Shown here piece by piece: positions 20,157-27,887 of a stretch of 64,000 nt of DNA (the first letter of the stretch is position 1; each line of letters starts with the position of its first letter). The DNA comes from Planotetraspora thailandica (lineage in GTDB: Bacteria > Actinomycetota > Actinomycetes > Streptosporangiales > Streptosporangiaceae). Made by a program: the position numbers and the translations under genes. The notes under the pieces are model-generated. The model ran no database searches, was not told the origin of the DNA, and saw nothing but the letters and a program-made list of their open reading frames with translations. The stretch lies in the NCBI RefSeq assembly GCF_016863335.1, contig NZ_BOOR01000036.1, positions 46,688 through 110,687 on the forward strand. The letters are read 5' to 3'.

Positions 20157-21167
20157 TCAGGCCCGGGGAGCGGGGGCGGTCGACGCGCGGACCACCAGCT
20201 CGGGTTCGAACAGCAACTCGTTGGCCGGCACGGTGGCGGCGTCGATCTGCGCCACCAGCAGTTCGACGACGGCGCGCCCCATCGGGTCGATGGGCTGGCG
20301 CAACGTCGTGAGCGGCGGATCGATGCAGTTCATGAGGGCCGAGTCGTCGTATCCGATGACCGAGAAGTCCTCGGGGACCCTGCGCCCGGCGCGGCGGGCG
20401 GCCCGGATGGCGCCCAGCGCCAGCACGTCGCTCGCGCAGATGACGCCCGTCACCCCGGCCTTGATGAGCTTGGCGGCGCCCGCGTGGCCTCCCTCGACGG
20501 AGAACATCGTGTGCTCGACCTGGTCGGCGGTCAGCTCGATGCCGTTGGCGTCGGAGAACGCGCGGAACGTCTGCAGCTTGCGCTGGGAGGGCACGTGGTC
20601 GGGCGGGCCGAGGAGCATGCCGATGCGCCGGTGCCCCAGGGCGAGCAGGTGGCCGAGTGCCATCTCCGCCGCCGCGGCGTCGTCGCAGGAGACCTGCGGG
20701 AAGCTGAGATGGTCCACGGCCGCGTTGACCAGCACCGCGGGAAGTTTCCGCTCCTGCACCCGCTCGTAGTGATCGTGCGGGGCGTCCCCCTGGGCGTACT
20801 GCCCTCCGGCGAAGACGATGCCCGACACGTGCTGATGGAGAAGGAGGTCCACGTAGTCGGACTCGGAGACCCCGCCGACCGTCCGGGTGCACAGGACCGC
20901 GGTGAAACCCTGCTGGGCGAGCGCTCCGCCCACGATCTCGGCGAAGGCGGGGAAGATCGGGTTCTGCAGCTCGGGGAGCACCAGCCCGACCAGCCTCCCG
21001 CGATCGCCGCGCAACTGGGTGGGACGCTCGTATCCGAGCACGTCCAGGGCGGTCAGCACGGCCTCGCGAGTGGTCTCGGAGACGCCGGGCTTGCCGTTGA
21101 GCACGCGGCTCACGGTCGCCTCACTCACGCCGACCTTCTTGGCCACTTCCGCAAGCCGTCGAGTCAT
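20157..21167 (-). CDS. LacI-family transcriptional regulator (1)
   Basis: Sugar-responsive DNA-binding repressor, 336 aa. N-terminal HTH/hinge MTRRLAEVAKKVGVSEATVS and RVLNGKPGVSETTREAVL, then a periplasmic-binding-like effector domain starting at LVGLVLPELQNPIFPAFAE. ATG 21167 is the natural LacI start; the frame continues to 21356 without homology. It lies between the ABC operon and the divergent GH87-like gene, and probably controls both. It is a close paralogue of the LacI protein at 24451, with near-identical HTH and effector-domain signatures (CTRTVGGVSE, DDSALMNC). Confidence 0.93.
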   Translation of the reverse strand: MTRRLAEVAKKVGVSEATVSRVLNGKPGVSETTREAVLTALDVLGYERPTQLRGDRGRLVGLVLPELQNPIFPAFAEIVGGALAQQGFTAVLCTRTVGGVSESDYVDLLLHQHVSGIVFAGGQYAQGDAPHDHYERVQERKLPAVLVNAAVDHLSFPQVSCDDAAAAEMALGHLLALGHRRIGMLLGPPDHVPSQRKLQTFRAFSDANGIELTADQVEHTMFSVEGGHAGAAKLIKAGVTGVICASDVLALGAIRAARRAGRRVPEDFSVIGYDDSALMNCIDPPLTTLRQPIDPMGRAVVELLVAQIDAATVPANELLFEPELVVRASTAPAPRA

Positions 21168-21169
21168 AG

Positions 21170-21215
21170 GCGCAACTATACGACAAATAGCGCAAGCACT
21201 TTCATGGGCTTGCGC
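21170..21215. promoter_or_regulatory. Candidate operator with GCGCAA half-sites in the lacI/GH87 divergent region
   Basis: A perfect inverted repeat GCGCAAGC (21190-21197) and GCTTGCGC (21208-21215) with a 10-nt spacer, plus a further GCGCAA at 21170-21175 that touches the lacI start region. The same half-site (TTTGCG, TTTGCGC) recurs at 25477-25493 ahead of the second lacI gene. It is a plausible autoregulatory LacI site; binding is inferred. Confidence 0.5.
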
Positions 21216-21322
21216 ACAGGGCGGAGAGGCCCTTCGGGGACCGGGAAGAAAAATCCACCTCCGGAGGATCGTTCCATCGGTCCGTTGACCAGCACTTAGC
21301 CACATGGCGTAACGGTGGTGTG

Positions 21323-21347
21323 ATATTGCGACTTCTAGTCGAAATAT
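21323..21347. promoter_or_regulatory. 25-bp palindrome upstream of the large GH87-like gene
   Basis: ATATTGCGACT - TCT - AGTCGAAATAT, arms of 11 bp with one mismatch, in an AT-rich stretch about 117 bp ahead of the GH87-like start at 21465. The location and symmetry fit an operator overlapping a promoter. It may be bound by one of the two LacI proteins. Confidence 0.5.
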
Positions 21348-21464
21348 TGCAGTCACGTGTTGGTCAACCTAATGTGTGGTCCACCTCACCATGTTGCAGA
21401 GGCCCGGCGGTCCAGCGTCCCCGTCGTACCTCGCGGATCTTCATGCAGAAAGGGCCACTCGCTC

Positions 21465-24335
21465 ATGAAAAGATCCGGAGCCGCCGCCGTCGCGGTGGCA
21501 GGGGCGCTGATCGCCCTTGGGAGCGTGGTCGCGTTCCCGAGCACCTCGTCGGCGGCGGCCTCGCCGTCGCCCTTCTCCGTCGCCGGCCGGGGAGCGACCG
21601 TCCCCTTCACCGAGATCGAGGCCGAGTCCGCCGCGACGAACGGCGAGGTCATCGGGCCCGACCGCATCTACACCCGCCTGCCCTCGGAGGCCTCCGGCCG
21701 CAAAGCCGTACGGCTCGACGCCGCCGGAGAATACGTCGAGTTCACCCTGCCCAAGGCCGCCAACGCGATGACCGTGCGCTACAGCGTGCCGGACAACGCG
21801 GCAGGCACGGGCATCACCGCTCCCATTGACCTCCGCGTCAACGGCGCCAAGCTCAAGGACCTGTCGTTCACCTCTAAATACGGCTGGTACTACGGCGGCT
21901 ACCCCTTCGGCAACCAGCCGGGCAACCAGCCTCACCACTTCTACGACGAGACCCGCACGATGTTCGGCTCCACCCTGGCGGCCGGCACCAAGGTGCGCGT
22001 CCAGGTGGCCTCCACCTCCGCCTCGCCGTGGTTCGTGATCGACCTGGCCGACTTCGAGCTGGTGCCCGACCCGATCCCCCAGCCTGCCGGATCGCTGAAC
22101 GTCGACGACTTCGGCGCCGACAGGAACGGCACGAGCGACTCGACCGCAGCGTTCCAGGCCGCCGTCGACGCCGGCAAGGCGCAGGGCAAGGCCGTCTACA
22201 TCCCCGCCGGCACCTACACGCTGTGGGACCACGTGATCGTGGACGGCGTCACGCTCCGCGGCGCCGGCCCCTGGTACAGCGTGCTCACCGGCCGCAACCC
22301 CACCCAGCGCAACCGCGCCGTCGGCATCTACGGCAAATACGTCAGCGGCGGCGGCTACACCGGCCCGGTAAGGCCGCAGGAGGCGGGCGGCCCGAGCCGG
22401 AACGTCACCCTGCGCGACTTCGCCATCATCGGTGAGATCACCGAGCGCGTGGACGAGGACCAGGTGAACGCCCTCGGCGGCGCGATGACCGACTCCGTGG
22501 TGGACAACCTCTGGATCCAGCACACCAAGGTCGGGGCCTGGATGGACGGCCCGATGAACAACTTCACGATCAAGAACAGCCGCATCCTCGACCAGACGGC
22601 CGACGGCGTGAACTTCCACACGGGCGTCACCAACTCCACGGTGACCAACACCTTCCTGCGGAACACCGGCGACGACGGCCTGGCGATGTGGCCGGAGCGC
22701 ATCCCCAACGTCGGCAACGCGTTCACGTTCAACACCGTGGTCGCGCCCGTCCTGGCCAACAACATCGTGACGTACGGCGGCAGGGACATAAAGATCACTG
22801 ACAACGTGGTGAGCGACACCGTCACCAACGGCGGCGGCATCCACATCGCCAACCGCTATCCAGGCGTCAACTCCGGTCAAGGCACCGCGGTCGCCGGCAC
22901 CATCACGGCGGCGCGCAACACGCTGATCAGAGCGGGCAACAGCGACTACAACTGGAACTTCGGCGTCGGCGCCATGTGGTTCGACGGGCTCAACGAACCC
23001 GTCAACGCGACCATCAACGTGAGCGACACCGACATCATCGACAGCTCGTACGAGGCCATCCAGTTCATCGAGGGCAGCACGAGCACCGTCAACTTCACCA
23101 ATGTGAACATCGACGGCACCGGCACCTACATGATCCAGGCGCAGTCGGGGGCCAAGACCACGTTCACCAACGTGACCGCCGCCCACATCGGCGCGGGAGT
23201 CGCCATCCACAACTGCGTGGGCACGTCCTTCGCTCCCGTGTACGGCACGGGCAACTCCGGCTGGAGCCTGTCGTCAACCACCTGCACCGGCCAGTGGCCC
23301 ACGCCTAACTACATCTACGACGGCTCCGGGACCCCGCCGCCCGTCACCCCCACCCCGACTCCTCCGACGACCCCGACGCCGACACCGACACCGACTCCCC
23401 CTGTGTGTTCGGTCGGGACCGGCGACCTGGCCAGGGGCAAGCCCGCCACCGCGACGAGCACCAACCAGTCCTTCACCGCCGCCAACGCGGTCGACGGCGA
23501 CGCGAACACCTACTGGGAGTCGGCCAACAACGCCTTCCCACAGTCGATCACCGTGGACCTGTGCGGCGTCGCCTCGGTCGACCGGGTCGCGCTGAAGCTG
23601 CCGCCGAGCAGCGCGTGGGCCACCCGCACCCAGACGCTCTCCGTCCTCGGCAGCACCGACGGGTCGAACTTCTCCACTCTGTCCGCCTCGGCCGGGCGCA
23701 CCTTCGACCCCGCGTCGGGCAATACCGCGAACATCTCGTTCAACACCGCGAACGTCCGCTATGTCCGGATCGCCATCACGGGCAACACCGGCTGGCCGGC
23801 CGGACAGCTGTCCGCCCTCGAGGTCTACGGCTCCGGGTCGACCCCGCCGCCCGTCACCCCCTCGCCGACGCCCACCCCCACTCCGACCCCGACGCCCACG
23901 CCGACCACGCCGGCGGGCGGCAACCTCGCCGCGGGCAGGCCGATCACCGAGAGCAGCCACTCCGACGTCTACGTGGCCGCCAATGCCAACGACCGCAACG
24001 CGAACACCTACTGGGAGTCGGCCAACAACGCCTTCCCCCAGACGCTGACCGTCGACCTCGGCTCGGCGACCAGCGTGAGCAAGGTCGTGCTCAAGCTGCC
24101 CCCGGCCACCGCCTGGGCCACCCGCACCCAGACCTTGTCCCTGCTGGGCAGCACGGACGGCTCGTCCTACAGCACGATCGTCGGATCCGCGGGATACACG
24201 TTCAACCCGGCGTCGGGCAACACGGTGACGATCACCTTCCCCGCGACCACCAGGCGCTACCTGCGGTTGAGCATCACCGGCAACACCGGCTGGCCTGCCG
24301 GCCAGATCTCCGAGTTCGAGGCCTACGCCTCGTAG
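21465..24335 (+). CDS. Secreted multidomain GH87-like glucanase with two discoidin-type CBMs (2)
   Basis: Secreted enzyme, 956 aa. Signal peptide about 1-32. CBM35-like domain (FTEIEAESAATNGEVIG ... EYVEFTLPKAANAM), then a beta-helix starting at NVDDFGADRNGTSDSTAAF. Catalytic-type Asp residues are 380, 403 and 404 (ADGVNFHTG ... RNTGDD), with the same spacing as GH87. After a Pro/Thr linker come two F5/8-type (discoidin) domains, both with TYWESANNAFPQ and ITGNTGWPAGQ, joined by a second Pro/Thr linker. Such modules often bind alpha-1,3-glucan. ATG 21465 precedes the signal peptide. Divergent from lacI (1), convergent with lacI (2). Confidence 0.84.
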   Translation: MKRSGAAAVAVAGALIALGSVVAFPSTSSAAASPSPFSVAGRGATVPFTEIEAESAATNGEVIGPDRIYTRLPSEASGRKAVRLDAAGEYVEFTLPKAANAMTVRYSVPDNAAGTGITAPIDLRVNGAKLKDLSFTSKYGWYYGGYPFGNQPGNQPHHFYDETRTMFGSTLAAGTKVRVQVASTSASPWFVIDLADFELVPDPIPQPAGSLNVDDFGADRNGTSDSTAAFQAAVDAGKAQGKAVYIPAGTYTLWDHVIVDGVTLRGAGPWYSVLTGRNPTQRNRAVGIYGKYVSGGGYTGPVRPQEAGGPSRNVTLRDFAIIGEITERVDEDQVNALGGAMTDSVVDNLWIQHTKVGAWMDGPMNNFTIKNSRILDQTADGVNFHTGVTNSTVTNTFLRNTGDDGLAMWPERIPNVGNAFTFNTVVAPVLANNIVTYGGRDIKITDNVVSDTVTNGGGIHIANRYPGVNSGQGTAVAGTITAARNTLIRAGNSDYNWNFGVGAMWFDGLNEPVNATINVSDTDIIDSSYEAIQFIEGSTSTVNFTNVNIDGTGTYMIQAQSGAKTTFTNVTAAHIGAGVAIHNCVGTSFAPVYGTGNSGWSLSSTTCTGQWPTPNYIYDGSGTPPPVTPTPTPPTTPTPTPTPTPPVCSVGTGDLARGKPATATSTNQSFTAANAVDGDANTYWESANNAFPQSITVDLCGVASVDRVALKLPPSSAWATRTQTLSVLGSTDGSNFSTLSASAGRTFDPASGNTANISFNTANVRYVRIAITGNTGWPAGQLSALEVYGSGSTPPPVTPSPTPTPTPTPTPTPTTPAGGNLAAGRPITESSHSDVYVAANANDRNANTYWESANNAFPQTLTVDLGSATSVSKVVLKLPPATAWATRTQTLSLLGSTDGSSYSTIVGSAGYTFNPASGNTVTITFPATTRRYLRLSITGNTGWPAGQISEFEAYAS

Positions 24336-24350
24336 CCCGGAAACGGAACA

Positions 24351-24419
24351 CCCGTTGAAGGAGTGGACGCCTCCTTCAACGGGACGCCCGGAGAAGGAGT
24401 GGACGCCTCCTTCTCCGGG
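24351..24419. terminator. Twin hairpins between convergent GH87-like and lacI (2) genes
   Basis: Two tandem 13-bp perfect stems: CCCGTTGAAGGAG/CTCCTTCAACGGG (24351-24383) and CCCGGAGAAGGAG/CTCCTTCTCCGGG (24387-24419). Both enclose the same 7-nt loop TGGACGC and share a core of GAAGGAG-loop-CTCCTTC. Lying between two gene ends they fit a bidirectional terminator. Confidence 0.75.
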
Positions 24420-24450
24420 TTCCGTTTCTCCGGAGTTGTGCGGGTACTCG

Positions 24451-25443
24451 TCAGAGAATGGCGCCCATGCGCCCGGTCGAGGAGCGCACGACGAGTTCGG
24501 GCTCGAACAGCAGCTCACCGGTGGCGACGGCGGCCCCGTCGATCTGGCTGACCAGCAACTCCACCACCGCCCTGCCCATCGCCTCGATCGGCTGGCGCAC
24601 GGTGGTCAGCGGCGGATCGACGCAGTTCATCAGAGCCGAGTCGTCGTAGCCGATGACCGACACGTCCTGCGGGACGCCGAGACCCTCACGCCTCGCGGCC
24701 CTGATTGCGCCCAGCGCCAGCGGGTCGCTGCCGCAGATGATGCCGGTGACGTTCTGGCGCAGCAGTTTCAGCGCCGCCGCGTGGCCGCCTTCGAGCGAGT
24801 GCATGGTGTGCTCGACCAGGTTTCCACCGCCCGAAGTGCGGAAGGCGTCGAGCTTGCGGATCGACGGCATGTGGTCGGGCGGCCCGACGATCAGCCCGAC
24901 GCGCTCGTGCCCGAGGGCGCGCAGGTGCCCGAGAGACTGCTCGACCGCGATCGTGTCGTCGCAGGAGACCCGGGGAAACTCCCAGTGGTCGGCCGCCGCG
25001 TTGACCATGACGGTCGGCAGCCGCCGGTCGATCAGCCTGAGGTAGTGCTCGTGCACCACACCCGTCTGGGTGTAGAGGCCGCCGGCGAAGACCACTCCGG
25101 AGACCTGCTGCTGCAGGAGGAGGTCGACGTAGTCGGCCTCGGAGACGCCGCCGACCGTCCGGGTGCACAATACGGGCGTGAACCCCTGCTGGGCCAGCGC
25201 GCCGCCGACCACCTCGGCGAACGCGGGGAAGATCGGGTTCTGCAGCTCGGGAAGCACCAGCCCCACCAGGCGGGCGCGCTCCCCGCGCAGCTGGGTGGGC
25301 CGCTCGTAGCCCAGCACGTCGAGCGCGGTCAGGACGGCCTCACGAGTGGCCTCGGAAACCCCTGCCTTGCCATTGAGGACGCGGCTCACCGTGGCCTCGC
25401 TGACCCCCACTTTTTTCGCAACTTCGGCAAGCCGTCGCGTCAT
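24451..25443 (-). CDS. LacI-family transcriptional regulator (2)
   Basis: Paralogue of the regulator at 20157, 330 aa. HTH MTRRLAEVAKKVGVSEATVS and RVLNGKAGVSEATREAVL; effector domain with LPELQNPIFPAFAEVVGG, CTRTVGGVSEADYVDLLL and GYDDSALMNCVDPPLTTVRQ. It lacks a few residues in the middle of the effector domain compared with its paralogue, so ligand preference may differ. ATG 25443 is chosen by alignment to the paralogue (an ATG at 25455 would add four residues). TTTGCG half-sites at 25477-25493 may be its own operator. Confidence 0.93.
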   Translation of the reverse strand: MTRRLAEVAKKVGVSEATVSRVLNGKAGVSEATREAVLTALDVLGYERPTQLRGERARLVGLVLPELQNPIFPAFAEVVGGALAQQGFTPVLCTRTVGGVSEADYVDLLLQQQVSGVVFAGGLYTQTGVVHEHYLRLIDRRLPTVMVNAAADHWEFPRVSCDDTIAVEQSLGHLRALGHERVGLIVGPPDHMPSIRKLDAFRTSGGGNLVEHTMHSLEGGHAAALKLLRQNVTGIICGSDPLALGAIRAARREGLGVPQDVSVIGYDDSALMNCVDPPLTTVRQPIEAMGRAVVELLVSQIDGAAVATGELLFEPELVVRSSTGRMGAIL

Positions 25444-25530
25444 GGCCGCAAGCATACGACGGCTTATACGGTTTCGTTTGCGATCATTTGCGCGGGAAAC
25501 GAGTTGTCACGGCCCTGTCAGGGCGGGGAA

Positions 25531-25776
25531 TCAATATTCCAGACCCCAGTCATGCGGACCGAGAAGATATGTCTCCCCCCGCTGCACGAGCCGTCCGCCC
25601 CGGCACAACATGTCCAGGCATCGCCGTACGGTCTCGTCAGGAAGTTGCACCATCGCGGCGATCTCCGGAAGGGTCGCCTCTCTCCTGTCCACGTCCAGCG
25701 AGGCGACGGCCTCGTAGACGCGCATCTCGGAGGCGGACATCTCCTGGACGTCGCACAGTCGCTTGTCGTCACCCAT
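25531..25776 (-). CDS. Small winged-helix DNA-binding protein
   Basis: 81 aa: MGDDKRLCDVQEM, then a helix-turn-helix/wing pattern (TLPEIAAMVQLPDETVRRCL followed by GGRLVQRGETYLLG) like the single wHTH unit of small MarR/ArsR-like regulators. It ends DWGLEY. The ATG at 25776 overlaps the stop of the upstream DUF6158 gene by 8 bp, indicating coupled translation. Targets unknown; an in-frame ATG at 25794 is possible. Confidence 0.72.
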   Translation of the reverse strand: MGDDKRLCDVQEMSASEMRVYEAVASLDVDRREATLPEIAAMVQLPDETVRRCLDMLCRGGRLVQRGETYLLGPHDWGLEY

Positions 25777-25996
25777 GGCGTGACCTCGCTCCACTTCGCA
25801 GCCTGTCGGCGTCGACGTGGCGGTCGGGATACCGCTGGCGGTATTCCCGCTCGAGTTCCTCGGTGCGGATCGTGTGCCGTGCGAGCGCGCCCTCCGACCC
25901 GTGCATGAGGGCGTCGGTCCTGGTCTGGTGCAGGTGGCGCAACTCGCGGAAGAGGTCGTCGTCGGTGAGTTCCCGCGGGTCGATTCCCATGGTCAT
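25769..25996 (-). CDS. DUF6158 family protein
   Basis: Small acidic/basic helical protein, 75 aa, beginning MTMGIDPRELTDDDLFRELR. It contains a conserved HLHQTRTDALMHGSEGALARH stretch split here only for description, and ends with Arg-rich sequence. The pattern matches DUF6158, common in actinomycetes and of unknown function. GAGGAGG lies close ahead of ATG 25996. Translationally coupled to the downstream wHTH gene. Confidence 0.75.
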   Translation of the reverse strand: MTMGIDPRELTDDDLFRELRHLHQTRTDALMHGSEGALARHTIRTEELEREYRQRYPDRHVDADRLRSGARSRHG

Positions 25997-26117
25997 GACG
26001 ACCTCCTCACCATCGGCGCCACGCGCTCCGCACTCTCTTGAGAGAGTCCTGCCCGGCCAAACTCGTCCCATACATCCGGTTTGACGGTCATTCGAATGAA
26101 AAATCAGCGAAAAAAGC

Positions 26118-26153
26118 TGTACGGCTTGCGCTCCGCCGAGCGCAAGCCGTACA
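26118..26153 (-). terminator. Intrinsic terminator after the DUF397 gene
   Basis: A 15-bp perfect stem TGTACGGCTTGCGCT/AGCGCAAGCCGTACA with a 6-nt loop. On the minus strand it is followed directly by GCTTTTTTCGC and another T-rich run, a textbook U tract. It lies 14 bp beyond the DUF397 stop. Confidence 0.9.
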
Positions 26154-26166
26154 TCGTCCGCGGGTG

Positions 26167-26391
26167 TCAGGACAGGTCGAACTCTCCGCCCTTCACCCCG
26201 TCGACGAAGGCGTCCCACTCACTCATCGTGAACATGAGCTTCGGACCCTCCGGGTCCTTCGAGTCGCGTACGGCCACGCCCTGGCGCAGCAACGCCACTT
26301 CGACGCATTGGTTGCCCACGGTGTTGGAGCGGCTGGCCTTCCGCCAGGCCGCACCGGTCAGGTCGTCCGCTGGTCGCATGCCCCGATTCAT
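26167..26391 (-). CDS. DUF397 domain protein
   Basis: 74 aa. Shows the DUF397 pattern AAWRKASRSNTVGNQCVEVA, AVRDSKDPEGPKLMF and a final AFVDGVKGGEFDLS. These proteins pair with HTH/DUF5753 regulators in a BldB/WhiJ-like fashion and are thought to modulate them. The start codon overlaps the stop of the upstream HTH gene by 4 bp (ATGA), so the two are co-translated. Confidence 0.9.
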   Translation of the reverse strand: MNRGMRPADDLTGAAWRKASRSNTVGNQCVEVALLRQGVAVRDSKDPEGPKLMFTMSEWDAFVDGVKGGEFDLS

Positions 26392-27239
26392 CGCCCTGCC
26401 ATCTCCTTCTCGACCGAATCGATCTTCTCTAGGGACTTCTCCGGGCCGAGCGCGGCGGCGCGAAGATGGTCGAAGACCTGGACGTACCTGCGGACCTGCT
26501 CCTGGCTCTCCAGATAGAGCTCGCCGCCCATGTTCTCCAGGAACACCACGTCGGCGTCCTCAGGGTCGGGGAAGGTGAGGATCGCCAGTGAGCTGCCCAT
26601 GCCGAGATAGGCGCCCGCCTCGAACGGAAGCACCTGAAGGGTGACATTGGGCTGCGTGGCGGCCTCCGCCAGTCTCCGCAACTGCTCCGCCATGACGGGT
26701 GGCCCGCCGACTGGCCGCCGGAGTGCGGCCTCGTCGAGGACGACCCACAGATCCAGACCATCAGGCATGACGAGGCGGCGTTGCCTCTCCATGCGGACGG
26801 TGACCCGCCTCTCGATCTCCTCCGGGTCCTTCACCAGCGCGGCTCCGACGACCGCGCGGGCGTAGGCCTCGGTCTCGAGCAGCCCGGGAACGAGCAGCGG
26901 CTCGTAGTTGCGCACCGAGGCGGCCTCCGCCTCGAGCCCGACGTACGGCCCCGGGAGGACGTCCCCGAAGGCGTGCCACCACCCGCGCCGGCCGGCCTCC
27001 CTGGCCAGCTCGAGGAGGGCCGCCCGCCGGGAGCCCTCCACCGCGTAGAGATCGAGCAGGTCCCGGATGGTCCGGCTTTGGGGCCGGGTGTGTCCGGTCT
27101 CGATCCTGTACACCGTGGAACTCGCCATCCCGAGGCGGTTCGCCACGTCCTCCCGGCTGAAGCCCGACTCAGTGCGCAGGCGCGTCAGCTCTCCCGCGAG
27201 CCGGCGAAGCCGGACCGTGGGACTGCGCCCTACCCCCAT
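26388..27239 (-). CDS. XRE-type HTH regulator with DUF5753 domain
   Basis: 283 aa. N-terminal HTH (LAGELTRLRTESGFSREDVA, NRLGMASSTVYRIETGHTRP), then the DUF5753 region with YEPLLVPGLLETEAYARAV and LEAATQ/LQVLPF-type motifs. It belongs to the WhiJ-like class that works with small DUF397 partners in actinomycete development. ATG 27239 follows GTAGGGAGATG; longer frames have no homology. The 144-bp divergent gap to the gene at 27384 should hold both promoters. Confidence 0.9.
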   Translation of the reverse strand: MGVGRSPTVRLRRLAGELTRLRTESGFSREDVANRLGMASSTVYRIETGHTRPQSRTIRDLLDLYAVEGSRRAALLELAREAGRRGWWHAFGDVLPGPYVGLEAEAASVRNYEPLLVPGLLETEAYARAVVGAALVKDPEEIERRVTVRMERQRRLVMPDGLDLWVVLDEAALRRPVGGPPVMAEQLRRLAEAATQPNVTLQVLPFEAGAYLGMGSSLAILTFPDPEDADVVFLENMGGELYLESQEQVRRYVQVFDHLRAAALGPEKSLEKIDSVEKEMAGR

Positions 27240-27383
27240 GAGACGACATCTCCCTACGAAAGGAACTTTGCAATAGTGCATTCGCAGTATTGCGTGACGG
27301 AATTCCAAAGTGCAGGATGAATGCAGTCTGGCACGGACCGCACATCGGCATTGGCTGACGGGTGCACAGGGAGTTATCACAGG

Positions 27384-27824
27384 ATGACAATTCTCAACCT
27401 CCCGGGGAGAACCGCGATCTCACGCCCCTTCTCCGGGGACCCCTCGGAGGCGGGGATGGCACGGCGTTTCGTCGCCGGCCGCCTGGGAGACGGCCACCCG
27501 TGCAGGGACGACGCCGTACAGCTGATCGGCGAGCTCGTCGCCGAGTGCCTCAGGCACGCTGCCGCCTGCAGGGCCAGGCCCGGTTACGCGGTCGCGGTCA
27601 GGGCGACGCCGGGCACGGCCCGGGTGACCCTCGCGACCCAGGCCTGCGGATGCTGGACCTCACCGAGCCGCACGCCCGGCAGGGGCGTGCACCTGGTCGA
27701 CCTGTTCACCGGGCGATGGGGCGTGTCGGCCAGCCGTACGGGGGTGTCGGTGTGGTTCGAGCTCGGAGAGGCCGAGGCGGCCCGCGACGAGCCCGTTCAC
27801 GCCCACGTCAGACGCTCGATCTAG
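27384..27824 (+). CDS. HATPase-like (RsbW/anti-sigma type) protein with degenerate motifs
   Basis: 146 aa, resembling the small ATP-binding anti-sigma regulators of actinomycetes. Recognisable are the N-box region DDAVQLIGELVAECLRHA and the G2-like GRGVHLVDLFTGRWGV. Where active members have ELVTNxLRHA, this protein has ELVAECLRHA, so the Mg-binding Asn is replaced; the G1 Asp region is also not conserved. It may bind a partner without kinase activity (inference). ATG 27384 has an AGGGAG/ACAGG site upstream. Divergent from the HTH/DUF397 pair. Confidence 0.65.
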   Translation: MTILNLPGRTAISRPFSGDPSEAGMARRFVAGRLGDGHPCRDDAVQLIGELVAECLRHAAACRARPGYAVAVRATPGTARVTLATQACGCWTSPSRTPGRGVHLVDLFTGRWGVSASRTGVSVWFELGEAEAARDEPVHAHVRRSI

Positions 27825-27887
27825 CCTCCCGATGATTCTTCCCGCGGCTGGCGGGTAGTCGGGCGCCATATCGACAAAGGGGACGAT

